64,000 nt of DNA from an uncultured Ectothiorhodospiraceae bacterium (GTDB lineage: Bacteria; Pseudomonadota; Gammaproteobacteria; S012-40): NCBI GenBank assembly GCA_945787715.1, contig CALZJE010000003.1, forward strand, positions 70,088 through 134,087. The letters run 5' to 3'. A program made the translations under genes and the position numbers. This document shows positions 7,837-15,103 of this stretch, one piece after another. The notes beneath the pieces are model-generated. The model was not told where the DNA came from. It worked only from the letters and a program-made list of their open reading frames with translations, and searched no databases. Each line of letters begins with the position of its first letter. The stretch's first letter is position 1.

Positions 7837-9575
7837 TTTTCTACAGCGTAACTATTTCGTTATTCGTTTTTCTAATGCTAATGAGTTCTTCCGTTGTTGC
7901 AGAAGATATTCCAGTTGATAAAGATAATTTGAAAGATATTGAGTCACTTATCAACGATGCAGACGCAGGTGAAGACGTATTAGTTTTCGAACCAGGCACA
8001 TATAAAGTAAATATTGAATTAAACAAAAATATAGATTTACGAGCCAGGGATACTACTAATACGGTGCTTGAGTCTTTAAATGGGATTGATCCAGTAATAA
8101 GCATTAATGGCGCAAATAATGTTGCTATACAGAACTTCACGTTTAGTAATAATAAATCTGCAATTAAAATATTTGAATCCAATTTTGGTGTAAGTATAGA
8201 TATTAAAAACAATGTTTTCCAAAAAAATGATATTGCAATTGAAGTTGGTGATGTCTCTAAAATAAATATCGAAAATAATACTTTTTTCAGTAATGCTCAG
8301 GGAATTGATGGTTCTCTTTCGGAAGCAGATATTAGAGTTTACCAAAATATTTTTCATAGCAATGAAAACACATTTCTTAATGCAACAAATTTTGATATTT
8401 CATTTAACTGTTTTCATTTCAATGAGTCGGTGGGAAACATAGCAGAAGTAAATAGCAATCTCAGCGATACTATTATTTTTGCCGATGATGAAGAAGATGA
8501 TTTTCATCTAACCGAGGAGAGTGGATGTCGAGATAAGGGTGAAGCCAGCAATGATTACGATGATACGCTTTCGGATCTAGGTGCCTACGGAGGTGCTAAT
8601 TCTGATCTTGTTCCCAATGTAGTCGTTATAAATCCCATCCCTGAAACAGATATTGTTGATGGCTCTATAGCAGTGAGTTGGAATGAAAACCAGGATTACC
8701 GGGTAGAGGGTTATAATGTTTATTACAGTACCAGTGAACTTAAAGGGCTTCATGATTATTCTGAGAGAGAAAATTTAAGTTTTGATGATGCAGAAGATAA
8801 TACAGAATATACCGTTATAGGATTAGATTTTAATCCTGTAACGCCGAATGCTCCAGCACAACTGATTGTGGAACCTCGTGACGAAAAGTTAATTGTGAAG
8901 TGGAATCAATCCACAGATGCAACATCATATACACTTTATTATCAAGAACAGGGAGGTGGTGAAAATAGTAAGGTGCTTGATGGTGAAGATACTAGCTACA
9001 CCATAACAGGCTTAAGCAATGATATTACCTATGATGTATGGGTGATTGCTCACTATCAGAAACAGTATCACTTTCAGGTTGCTGCCTATTTAGCGTCGAG
9101 CACTGAATCCGATTTCCGAGAAAGTAGTTTTGTTCTGGATGATACGATGGTAAATGTAGGTGAGATCGGTAATAGTGCGAAGTCAGATATTGTAGCTGGT
9201 CGACCTGAAAAAATTGTAGCATATCCTGATTTGCCAGATGAGGGTTGTTTTATCGCAACTGCAGCCTTTGGTTATTACTCAGCACATGAAGTCCAGATAT
9301 TACGAGATTTTAGAGATCAATATCTTTTAACATCTAAATTTGGAACGTCATTTGTGCGTTGGTATTACGAACATGGATCAAAAGCTGCTAGTGTTATTAA
9401 TAAATATGAGTATCTTAAACCATTCGTGAGAGTTGCGTTATATCCTTTGATCATTTCAGTAGAGCTGATCAATATTAGCTTTTTACTCTTTCTATTAATT
9501 TTATTAGCATTGATAGCTGGCGCTGTTTTGGCTTTACGATCTATTGCTAATCGTAACAAAGTGACACTTCAATGA
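7830..9575 (+). CDS. Secreted beta-helix / FnIII protein with C-terminal CFI box and membrane anchor
   Basis: A 581-residue exported protein. A signal peptide ends near SSSVVAEDI. Residues about 40-260 carry parallel-beta-helix-type repeats, with Asn and Ile/Val-rich turns such as NIENNTFFSN and IKNNVFQKND. One or two fibronectin-III-like domains follow (about 265-440; VKWNQSTDATSYTLYY). Near residue 473 comes CFIATAAFG, then HEVQILRDFRDQYLLTSKFG, a hydrophobic segment and basic residues (RSIANRNK). This order matches the CFI-box C-terminal domain, thought to mark proteins for surface sorting or processing. The gene overlaps its neighbours on both sides. No catalytic motif of a pectate lyase is evident, so a structural or adhesive role is more likely than an enzyme. 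Confidence 0.8.
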   Translation: MVIFYSVTISLFVFLMLMSSSVVAEDIPVDKDNLKDIESLINDADAGEDVLVFEPGTYKVNIELNKNIDLRARDTTNTVLESLNGIDPVISINGANNVAIQNFTFSNNKSAIKIFESNFGVSIDIKNNVFQKNDIAIEVGDVSKINIENNTFFSNAQGIDGSLSEADIRVYQNIFHSNENTFLNATNFDISFNCFHFNESVGNIAEVNSNLSDTIIFADDEEDDFHLTEESGCRDKGEASNDYDDTLSDLGAYGGANSDLVPNVVVINPIPETDIVDGSIAVSWNENQDYRVEGYNVYYSTSELKGLHDYSERENLSFDDAEDNTEYTVIGLDFNPVTPNAPAQLIVEPRDEKLIVKWNQSTDATSYTLYYQEQGGGENSKVLDGEDTSYTITGLSNDITYDVWVIAHYQKQYHFQVAAYLASSTESDFRESSFVLDDTMVNVGEIGNSAKSDIVAGRPEKIVAYPDLPDEGCFIATAAFGYYSAHEVQILRDFRDQYLLTSKFGTSFVRWYYEHGSKAASVINKYEYLKPFVRVALYPLIISVELINISFLLFLLILLALIAGAVLALRSIANRNKVTLQ

Positions 9576-10201
9576 TATTTCGTTCTGTTGTTTTTTTGTG
9601 CTTGTTTTCAGCTTTTTCAGGTGAACTGTTAGCGGAGAACAAATCACCTTCCTGGATGTTTGAATTTCACGCCGGTTTGTTTGAGCCAGAGCTTAGTGAT
9701 TGGGAACAACATTATGGTAGTTCAAAGTTTCCCGAGTTAGGTTTTAGCTTTGCTTATCGTTTTTTGTCAGTCATTGATGCGGGTGTTAGTCTTGGTTATG
9801 GAAAGGATGAAGGGACTGGGCAGTTGCTCAATAACAGCGGAACAGTTGGCGAAGTGGAATATCAAATTATACCCATAGAAGTTTTTGCACTCCTTAGAGG
9901 ACGTTTGCATGAAAATCAGTGGTTAGTACCTTATATCGGTGGGGGATATACAAGATTTATTTATCGTCAGGAAATAGTTGATCAAAGTAAGGTGCAGGGT
10001 TCTGTTAATGGAACCCATGTTCGAATGGGTTTACAGTTACTGCTTGACGCATTAGATCAAAGCGCAGCGCACGGGATGTATCGTCGCTGGGGTGTTTTGA
10101 ATTCTTATCTATATTTTGACTACAAACAGACTACAGCAGAGATAGATGGTATTGCACTTGGAGGCAAGAGTTATAAAGTAGGTATGATGTTTGAGTTCTA
10201 G
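9572..10201 (+). CDS. Probable outer-membrane beta-barrel protein
   Basis: A 209-residue protein with a signal peptide (MIFRSVVFLCLFSAFSGELLA) and alternating hydrophobic/polar strands rich in Tyr, Gly and Phe, ending in MMFEF. A terminal Phe is the usual Bam recognition feature of outer-membrane proteins. Strands such as FEFHAGLFEP and LVPYIGGGYTRFIYR fit an 8-stranded barrel of the OmpA/OmpW size class. The start overlaps the stop of the CFI-box gene (ATGA), so the two are translationally coupled and may work together at the surface. The precise family is not recognised. Confidence 0.75.
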   Translation: MIFRSVVFLCLFSAFSGELLAENKSPSWMFEFHAGLFEPELSDWEQHYGSSKFPELGFSFAYRFLSVIDAGVSLGYGKDEGTGQLLNNSGTVGEVEYQIIPIEVFALLRGRLHENQWLVPYIGGGYTRFIYRQEIVDQSKVQGSVNGTHVRMGLQLLLDALDQSAAHGMYRRWGVLNSYLYFDYKQTTAEIDGIALGGKSYKVGMMFEF

Positions 10202-10209
10202 TTGTCACT

Positions 10210-10244
10210 AAAAAGGGGAGTAAAAGCTCCCCCTTTAATTTTTC
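10210..10244 (+). terminator. Terminator between convergent genes
   Basis: AAAAAGGGGAG and CTCCCCCTTT pair around a TAAAAG loop and are followed by AATTTTT. It lies 8 bases after the outer-membrane protein gene and just before the end of the convergent TraB/PrgY gene. The A and T runs on both sides allow bidirectional function. Confidence 0.8.
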
Positions 10245-10261
10245 TATTGTTAGCTAGTTGC

Positions 10262-11503
10262 TTAAGCGCCAGCGAGTTTATCAAAAATTCTGAATCCAGC
10301 GAGATAGGTACCTATTGCAGATCCTAAGGAACTCAATATAAATATTAATAGGATTCGAGTTACCTGGTTTGAACGCCAGCCTTTGAGGCTGGTTGTATCT
10401 TTTCTTAAGCGACCAAAATCACCCACCTGTGGTTTTTTGATATAAATTTCGACAGCAGCGGTGACCATGCCAGCACCAATCATTGGATTTAATGACGTTA
10501 TTGGGGCGGCTACAAATGCGGTGATTATTGTTAACGGATGTGCTGACGCGATTAATGCACCAAGCGCAGCCAAGCCGCCGTTGATCACGACCCATTCAAG
10601 TAATAATTCGAACCCAAGCTCCGGGCTTCGATAAAATCCAATTCCAAAACCGACAAATATAACACCTACGATTAACCAGGGTAGATATTTAAACCAGGAC
10701 GACGAGGATGGTATTTTATCCAACTCTTCGATTTTATTAATTGGTTTAGAAATAGTTTTTTCATTGATGATTTTTTCCATGCCGTTCATATGGCCTGCAC
10801 CAACAACAGCGAGAACATGTTTGTAGTCGTTCTCAGCAATTTCTTTTTGCAGCCTTGCTGACATATAAACATCGCGCTCATGTATTAATGGCGTGAATAA
10901 GTGTTGCTCCTGCTCAGCAAATTGCGAAAATGCTGTTTCAAGCATATCGCCTTCTTTTAAATGTTCTATCTCTTCTTCGCTAACTTTTTCTTTAGAAATA
11001 ATGCTGCTAAATAGACCTGAGAATATTGCGAATCGTTTCCACCATGGAACATTGCGATAGATTCTTTTTAATGTTGTTCCAATCTCTCTATCAATAAGTA
11101 GAATGGGGAGGTTAGCTGCAGTTGCGTCATTAATAGCAACTTTCATTTCTGCGCCAGGCTCAATGTTAAATTGCTCGGCCATTCTTTGTTGGAATGCACC
11201 TAGCGCCAAACTTGCAGCAACCATGCTAGCGTTACCGGATTTTATGACGTTGAATAAATCCATTTTTTGCATGGCATCTGGATTAACGATGGAGTTATGC
11301 CTGCTCGGGCAAAGTTCCACGCCCACCGCATCGAATTGTTTGGTTGCAATAAGTTCTGCCACTTTGTCAGCACTTGCGCGCGAAACATGAGCGGTACCGA
11401 GAATCGTAACTTTACAGCCATTTATATCTACAGTAACGATGGGTTCTGATTTATCTACTTTTGCAGGTGTCGAAGTATCTATATCTTTGATGTTTTCTTG
11501 CAT
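10262..11503 (-). CDS. TraB/PrgY-family membrane protein
   Basis: A protein of about 413 residues of the TraB/PrgY (pheromone-shutdown) family. The N-terminal soluble domain shows VTILGTAHVSRASADKV and VGVELCPSRH near the start and VVGAGHMNGMEKII later, the GTAH and GAGH pair of the Tiki-like fold. The C-terminal third has several membrane segments (WLIVGVIFVGFGIGF, VINGGLAALGALIASAHPL, and a last one near ILLIFILSSLGSAIGTYLAG). ATG 11503 is chosen over 11608 because AAAAGA lies just upstream and the extra 35 residues look non-coding. The bacterial role is uncertain: the Enterococcus members block pheromone self-response, but no pheromone system is seen here. Confidence 0.85.
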   Translation of the reverse strand: MQENIKDIDTSTPAKVDKSEPIVTVDINGCKVTILGTAHVSRASADKVAELIATKQFDAVGVELCPSRHNSIVNPDAMQKMDLFNVIKSGNASMVAASLALGAFQQRMAEQFNIEPGAEMKVAINDATAANLPILLIDREIGTTLKRIYRNVPWWKRFAIFSGLFSSIISKEKVSEEEIEHLKEGDMLETAFSQFAEQEQHLFTPLIHERDVYMSARLQKEIAENDYKHVLAVVGAGHMNGMEKIINEKTISKPINKIEELDKIPSSSSWFKYLPWLIVGVIFVGFGIGFYRSPELGFELLLEWVVINGGLAALGALIASAHPLTIITAFVAAPITSLNPMIGAGMVTAAVEIYIKKPQVGDFGRLRKDTTSLKGWRSNQVTRILLIFILSSLGSAIGTYLAGFRIFDKLAGA

Positions 11504-11700
11504 ATATCTTTTCGTATAGTCGTTATTTAATGAGTAATTTCGAAGCGCTAATAATGTAATGGGAGTTTTGAAATCACCAGAGGAAGTGGATATGCTGTTG
11601 ACGGACATATTATGTCAAATTAATAGTACATCCGATATAATCTGGAACTCTTAACGCAGCTTACTGGGTGTTGAGAGACTTGTCATTAGATTTCTAGTGT

Positions 11701-11826
11701 AGGGTCAGTTGACGTTTGAGTTTCGTTACTACCGGAGGCGCTTTTTTCACCCGTCAAGGCGGAAGGAGCGCCGTGTAGTCATTCTACATAAGCAACAGTG
11801 ACGAAACTCAAACGTCAACAGACCCT
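11701..11826. repeat. MITE-like palindromic element with 26-bp inverted termini
   Basis: A 126-bp segment bounded by 26-bp terminal inverted repeats (11701-11726 and 11801-11826) that differ at one position. The outer end is AGGGTC and the inner end is GAGTTTCGT. The roughly 74-bp core holds a smaller hairpin, TGTAG-TCATT-CTACA, and GC-rich blocks. There is no coding capacity. It lies between the TraB/PrgY gene and the divergent DUF2007 gene, 44 bases before the latter's start. Confidence 0.8.
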
Positions 11827-11869
11827 TATGTTTATTTTGATTGATTGCTAACGACAGAGAGTTAAAAAC

Positions 11870-12190
11870 ATGAAACAAGTCTATATAGCTGAGGACAACA
11901 TAACAGCTCAATTGATGAAGGATTATTTGGCGTCCCGACGTATCGATTCAATAATAAAAGGCGAATTATTGTTAGGTGCAATCGGAGAAATACCCGCAAA
12001 TACTTTTCCTACAGTATGGATTGTTGAAGATGATGATTATGAGCACGCGCTTCAATTGGTAAAAAATTATGAAGATGGTTTGTCTAATGAACAAATTTTT
12101 AACAATGTTTGGCGGTGCGAAGGGTGTGATGAGTTAATCGAGGCCCAGTTTACACAATGCTGGAAATGTGGCGGTGAGAGAGTGCGTTAG
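11870..12190 (+). CDS. DUF2007-type signal-transducing protein with zinc ribbon
   Basis: A 106-residue cytoplasmic protein. The first about 70 residues (QVYIAEDNITAQLMKDYL, then a GELLLGAIGEIP turn and VWIVEDDDYEHA) match the DUF2007 putative signal-transducing domain, a ferredoxin-like fold. The tail carries two CxxC pairs, CEGC and CWKC, expected to bind one zinc. The stop overlaps the end of the convergent diguanylate cyclase gene by 4 bases. The function of the family is not established. Confidence 0.8.
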   Translation: MKQVYIAEDNITAQLMKDYLASRRIDSIIKGELLLGAIGEIPANTFPTVWIVEDDDYEHALQLVKNYEDGLSNEQIFNNVWRCEGCDELIEAQFTQCWKCGGERVR

Positions 12191-13488
12191 CTATTTAGTG
12201 CTTTATTGTTGGATATTAATTTTGCTTGAGATAGGGATTGTTCTGTTTTTGCAAATAGACCTGCTTCAGTTTCTGCTTCGTTCGGGTATGTAGATAGCCC
12301 GATATTGATGTTGATGTTCAATAATTTCCCATCCCCTATATTAATTGGGTTTTCTTGTATTGCTTCTTCGAGCCTTGTTGCTGTTTCAAGAGCTCCTCTG
12401 GTATCTGTTTCCGAGAGGATTACACCAAATTCATTACCCCCAAATCGTGAGGATAAATCCGTTGGCCGGATGGTTGAACAAATAGTATTCGCTACTGCGC
12501 AGAGAATTGAATCCCCTACTAGGCGACCATATTTTTCATTCACCTGTGTAAAGTTATCAATATCAATTAGCAACAATGAAAAAGCCCGGTCGTAGCGTTT
12601 TGCTCGCTGAATTTCCAAAGCTACTTCTTCCTGCAATTTCGTTCGATCATAAAGTCCAGTTAGATTGTCGTGTACTGATAAAAAGTTGAGCTCGTTTTGA
12701 ATATGTTCATAACGTTCAGCGAGCAGATTAAATGCCGATGCTAAATGTCCTAGCTCATCATTTGAATTAAAATTAATACGTTCAGCAGTATTTCCTTGTC
12801 CAAATTTGTTGACACTTTTTTCCATACGACGAATTGGTTGTATTACCGATTGGCGTAAAGAAAGTGCAGCCAATGCAGCGAGAAGTAATCCAAGCGAAAA
12901 AATCAAGGTAAGTGTTCCGATGGATTGCCATTCATTGTCTTGAGCAATAAAACGATGATTTTTAATCTCATCCAGTGCATTTTCGGATACTTCATCAAGC
13001 AATGAAACAGTGCGGCTTAGATGTCGTCCGAATTTGTCAACATTACTAACAAGATCACTCATGGGCGGGACATGGTCTAATGTGAGTAATTTTTCTCCAA
13101 TTTCCCGCGCTTGTTGCCACTCGCTCTGAGCTGAGACGAATAGCTCTCCATCGGGAGATGATAGTGTTTCGATCTTTAGTATGTTTTCAAACATGAGCTC
13201 GATATTACTCGCCAATCTCAAAAAAGAGTCTCTGTCGGCTGATTCACCACGATTGAGATATAAATGAAAAGGTAGTTCTGATTTTAAAATTTCGCTTTGG
13301 ATTTTATTAGTGGCGGTGAGTTCTTTGAGGGGTGCATCGATAATTTGCGTCAGTGAGCGAGTGTTACCCCTGATGGAATTATAAGCACTGTACATAAGTA
13401 CAATAATTGGTAGTAGCATAATTAATATACTAACAAGGATTCTTGTTCTCAGAGAATGCCACAAACTATTCAAATTTTTTAAAAACAT
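12187..13488 (-). CDS. Membrane HAMP-GGDEF protein with GGNEF active-site variant
   Basis: Putative diguanylate cyclase of about 433 residues. A first membrane segment (ILVSILIMLLPIIVLMYSAY) is followed by a periplasmic helical sensor region of about 180 residues, a second membrane segment (LTLIFSLGLLLAALAALSL), a HAMP domain and a GGDEF domain. In the GGDEF domain LLLIDIDNF supplies the first metal ligand, and an RxxD product-inhibition site (RPTD) precedes SSRFGGNEF. The motif is GGNEF, not GGDEF or GGEEF, so activity may be reduced or lost. ATG 13488 is chosen. The frame stays open to a TTG at 13644, but the extra 52 residues have no domain character. The signal sensed is unknown. Confidence 0.88.
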   Translation of the reverse strand: MFLKNLNSLWHSLRTRILVSILIMLLPIIVLMYSAYNSIRGNTRSLTQIIDAPLKELTATNKIQSEILKSELPFHLYLNRGESADRDSFLRLASNIELMFENILKIETLSSPDGELFVSAQSEWQQAREIGEKLLTLDHVPPMSDLVSNVDKFGRHLSRTVSLLDEVSENALDEIKNHRFIAQDNEWQSIGTLTLIFSLGLLLAALAALSLRQSVIQPIRRMEKSVNKFGQGNTAERINFNSNDELGHLASAFNLLAERYEHIQNELNFLSVHDNLTGLYDRTKLQEEVALEIQRAKRYDRAFSLLLIDIDNFTQVNEKYGRLVGDSILCAVANTICSTIRPTDLSSRFGGNEFGVILSETDTRGALETATRLEEAIQENPINIGDGKLLNININIGLSTYPNEAETEAGLFAKTEQSLSQAKLISNNKALNS

Positions 13489-13644
13489 GTAAATGCCAAC
13501 TGGTTTTATATTTGTTGTTGTTCCTGCTTCATTCAGAGCATAAATCAACGGCGTATATGTAAGTTGTTTGATGCTATGTATGTCGGCTGTTTGCGAGTGA
13601 ATATTAAACCTAAAAAAAGCAGTTAACCCATGAAATATACTCAA

Positions 13645-14115
13645 TGATACTTACTTAAGGGCGTAACGCAGCCTCTTGTTTTGCCTAGCGTTATGAAAAA
13701 AATTTGCTTCACTAACCAGTAAGTGAAGACCACTTTTTTCATTCGACAATTGATCCTGCATCGCCTAAAGCGCCTACTTTTGGTGTTCTCGATTGTTTGA
13801 TCCAGCCGCAACCTACCGATTACATCTATGTAAACGTAGTATTGTCCATCCTTGAATTTGCCCGCTATTCAAAACAATATTTTATGTTCAATTTCCACAT
13901 CTAATTGATTTTTCGAAAGTTAATAAGTGAAAGAGTTTGTTTTTGTCGTATAGATTAATACAATCATCTATCAATTTTTTAACCCTCTATCGATTAGTAT
14001 TAAAAAGTGAAGCAATAGTTCAGAAATCAACTGGATTGGAATTCACAGCAGTAGTTATTGGTATTACGCCAATATCTTGTACAGTGAATTCAGTTCAACC
14101 GATTTTTCTAGGAAT
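13645..14115. other. Intergenic stretch without recognised gene
   Basis: About 470 bases between the GGNEF protein gene and the nrdJ terminator. Short open frames here are low-complexity and have no ribosome sites. TTCACT...AGTGAA around 13708-13728 is a small hairpin. I see no convincing gene, RNA or mobile-element end. Confidence 0.5.
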
Positions 14116-14155
14116 AAAAAAACCGCAACAACAAGGTACATTGTTACGGCTTTTT
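14116..14155 (-). terminator. Terminator of the nrdJ operon
   Basis: On the minus strand AAAAAGCCGTAACAA pairs with TTGTTGCGGTTTTT (13 of 15 positions) around a short loop and runs into seven T. It lies about 70 bases after the nrdJb stop. A second weaker hairpin (TTTGTGGT with ACCACAAA, 14168-14203) sits in between. Confidence 0.75.
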
Positions 14156-14222
14156 CTGGAGGGAGTCTTTGTGGTTTATACTGGACCCACTATACCACAA
14201 AAATTAGAAGGGTATCATTTTT

Positions 14223-14939
14223 TTACCCACATTTTGAATCACCGCAGTTCAAGCAAGTTAAACAGCCGTCCATTTTTATCATGGCTTTAGTGTTGCACTT
14301 AATGCAAAGTTCCGCGCTAGCAGGAAAACCGGCGTCTTTTGCATCAGTCGATGCCTGTTTTCCTTCAATTTCGGCTTTTTTTGCAGCAATAAACTGTTTT
14401 TGATGCTCATCTAGCTCGTCAGATTCAATTAATCCAATCATTTTTAAGTGCTGCTCAATCACATCGCCAATTTCAGCGACTAATGAAGGCATATACTTTC
14501 CGCCTTTTTTGAAATAGCCACCACGAGGATCAAAAACGGCTTTCAACTCTTCCACTAAAAAGGTGACATCACCACCTTTTCGAAAAACTGCTGAGACAAT
14601 TCGAGTCAAAGCAACAATCCATTGAAAGTGATCCATATTCTTAGAGTTAATGAATACTTCAAAGGGGCGGCGAATTTCGTGTTCAGTGCCGGGGTTTAAT
14701 ACCATGTCGTTAATGGTAACGTACAAAGAATGTTCAGAAAGTGGCGTTTTTAGTTTATATGTTGCGCCAACCAGCATTTCAGGTCGCGCAACTTTTTCAT
14801 GCATGTGTTCCACTTCAACGTCAGGCTCTTGATACTGAGCTTCTTCTTTGATTTCTTTTATTGTTTCTTCATCGTTTTTAACAACACTAAAGCCAACAAT
14901 TTTTTTTCCTATTTGGACACTCACCGGTGTTTCTCCCAA
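14223..14939 (-). CDS. nrdJb: Class II ribonucleotide reductase, C-terminal subunit NrdJb
   Basis: A 238-residue protein matching the second half of split adenosylcobalamin-dependent ribonucleotide reductases, as in Pseudomonas aeruginosa NrdJb. It contains a TSCPD-like domain (GATYKLKTPLSEHSLYVTIN, then RRPFEVFINSKN) and a C-terminal cysteine-rich tail, ELCIKCNTKAMI and CLTCLNCGDSKCG. The tail cysteines are expected to re-reduce the active-site disulfide of NrdJa. It lies 164 bases downstream of nrdJa on the same strand, but a 99-bp palindromic element occupies most of that gap. A terminator follows. Reassembly with NrdJa as separate polypeptides is inferred from the Pseudomonas system. Confidence 0.9.
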   Translation of the reverse strand: MGETPVSVQIGKKIVGFSVVKNDEETIKEIKEEAQYQEPDVEVEHMHEKVARPEMLVGATYKLKTPLSEHSLYVTINDMVLNPGTEHEIRRPFEVFINSKNMDHFQWIVALTRIVSAVFRKGGDVTFLVEELKAVFDPRGGYFKKGGKYMPSLVAEIGDVIEQHLKMIGLIESDELDEHQKQFIAAKKAEIEGKQASTDAKDAGFPASAELCIKCNTKAMIKMDGCLTCLNCGDSKCG

Positions 14940-14983
14940 AAATAATATTTTTGTTACTAAAATGACGTCCCAATGCGTTTAGG

Positions 14984-15082
14984 TTTTGTCTCAGAGCAAG
15001 GCATTTTTTGAGCGGAGAATGGGAGCATATGAAAAATATGTGACCATTCGAGTACAAAAAATAACGCCGCTCCGGGGCAAAA
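14984..15082. repeat. Palindromic MITE-like element between nrdJa and nrdJb
   Basis: A 99-bp imperfect palindrome. The left arm starts TTTTGTCTCAGAGC and ends ATTTTTTG. The right arm is CAAAAAATAACGCC then GCTCCGGGGCAAAA. The core is a second hairpin, GAATGG-GAG-CATAT with ATATG-TGA-CCATTC, around a 4-5 base loop. It does not encode protein. Folded in RNA it would form a long cruciform between the two halves of the reductase message. Confidence 0.75.
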
Positions 15083-15103
15083 GATGAATGCAGTGGGTGT
15101 TAT

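Noticed and set aside
13937-14290. 117-residue plus-strand open frame before the nrdJb end
   Set aside because: It spans the nrdJ terminator and enters nrdJb antisense, with no ribosome site or similarity.
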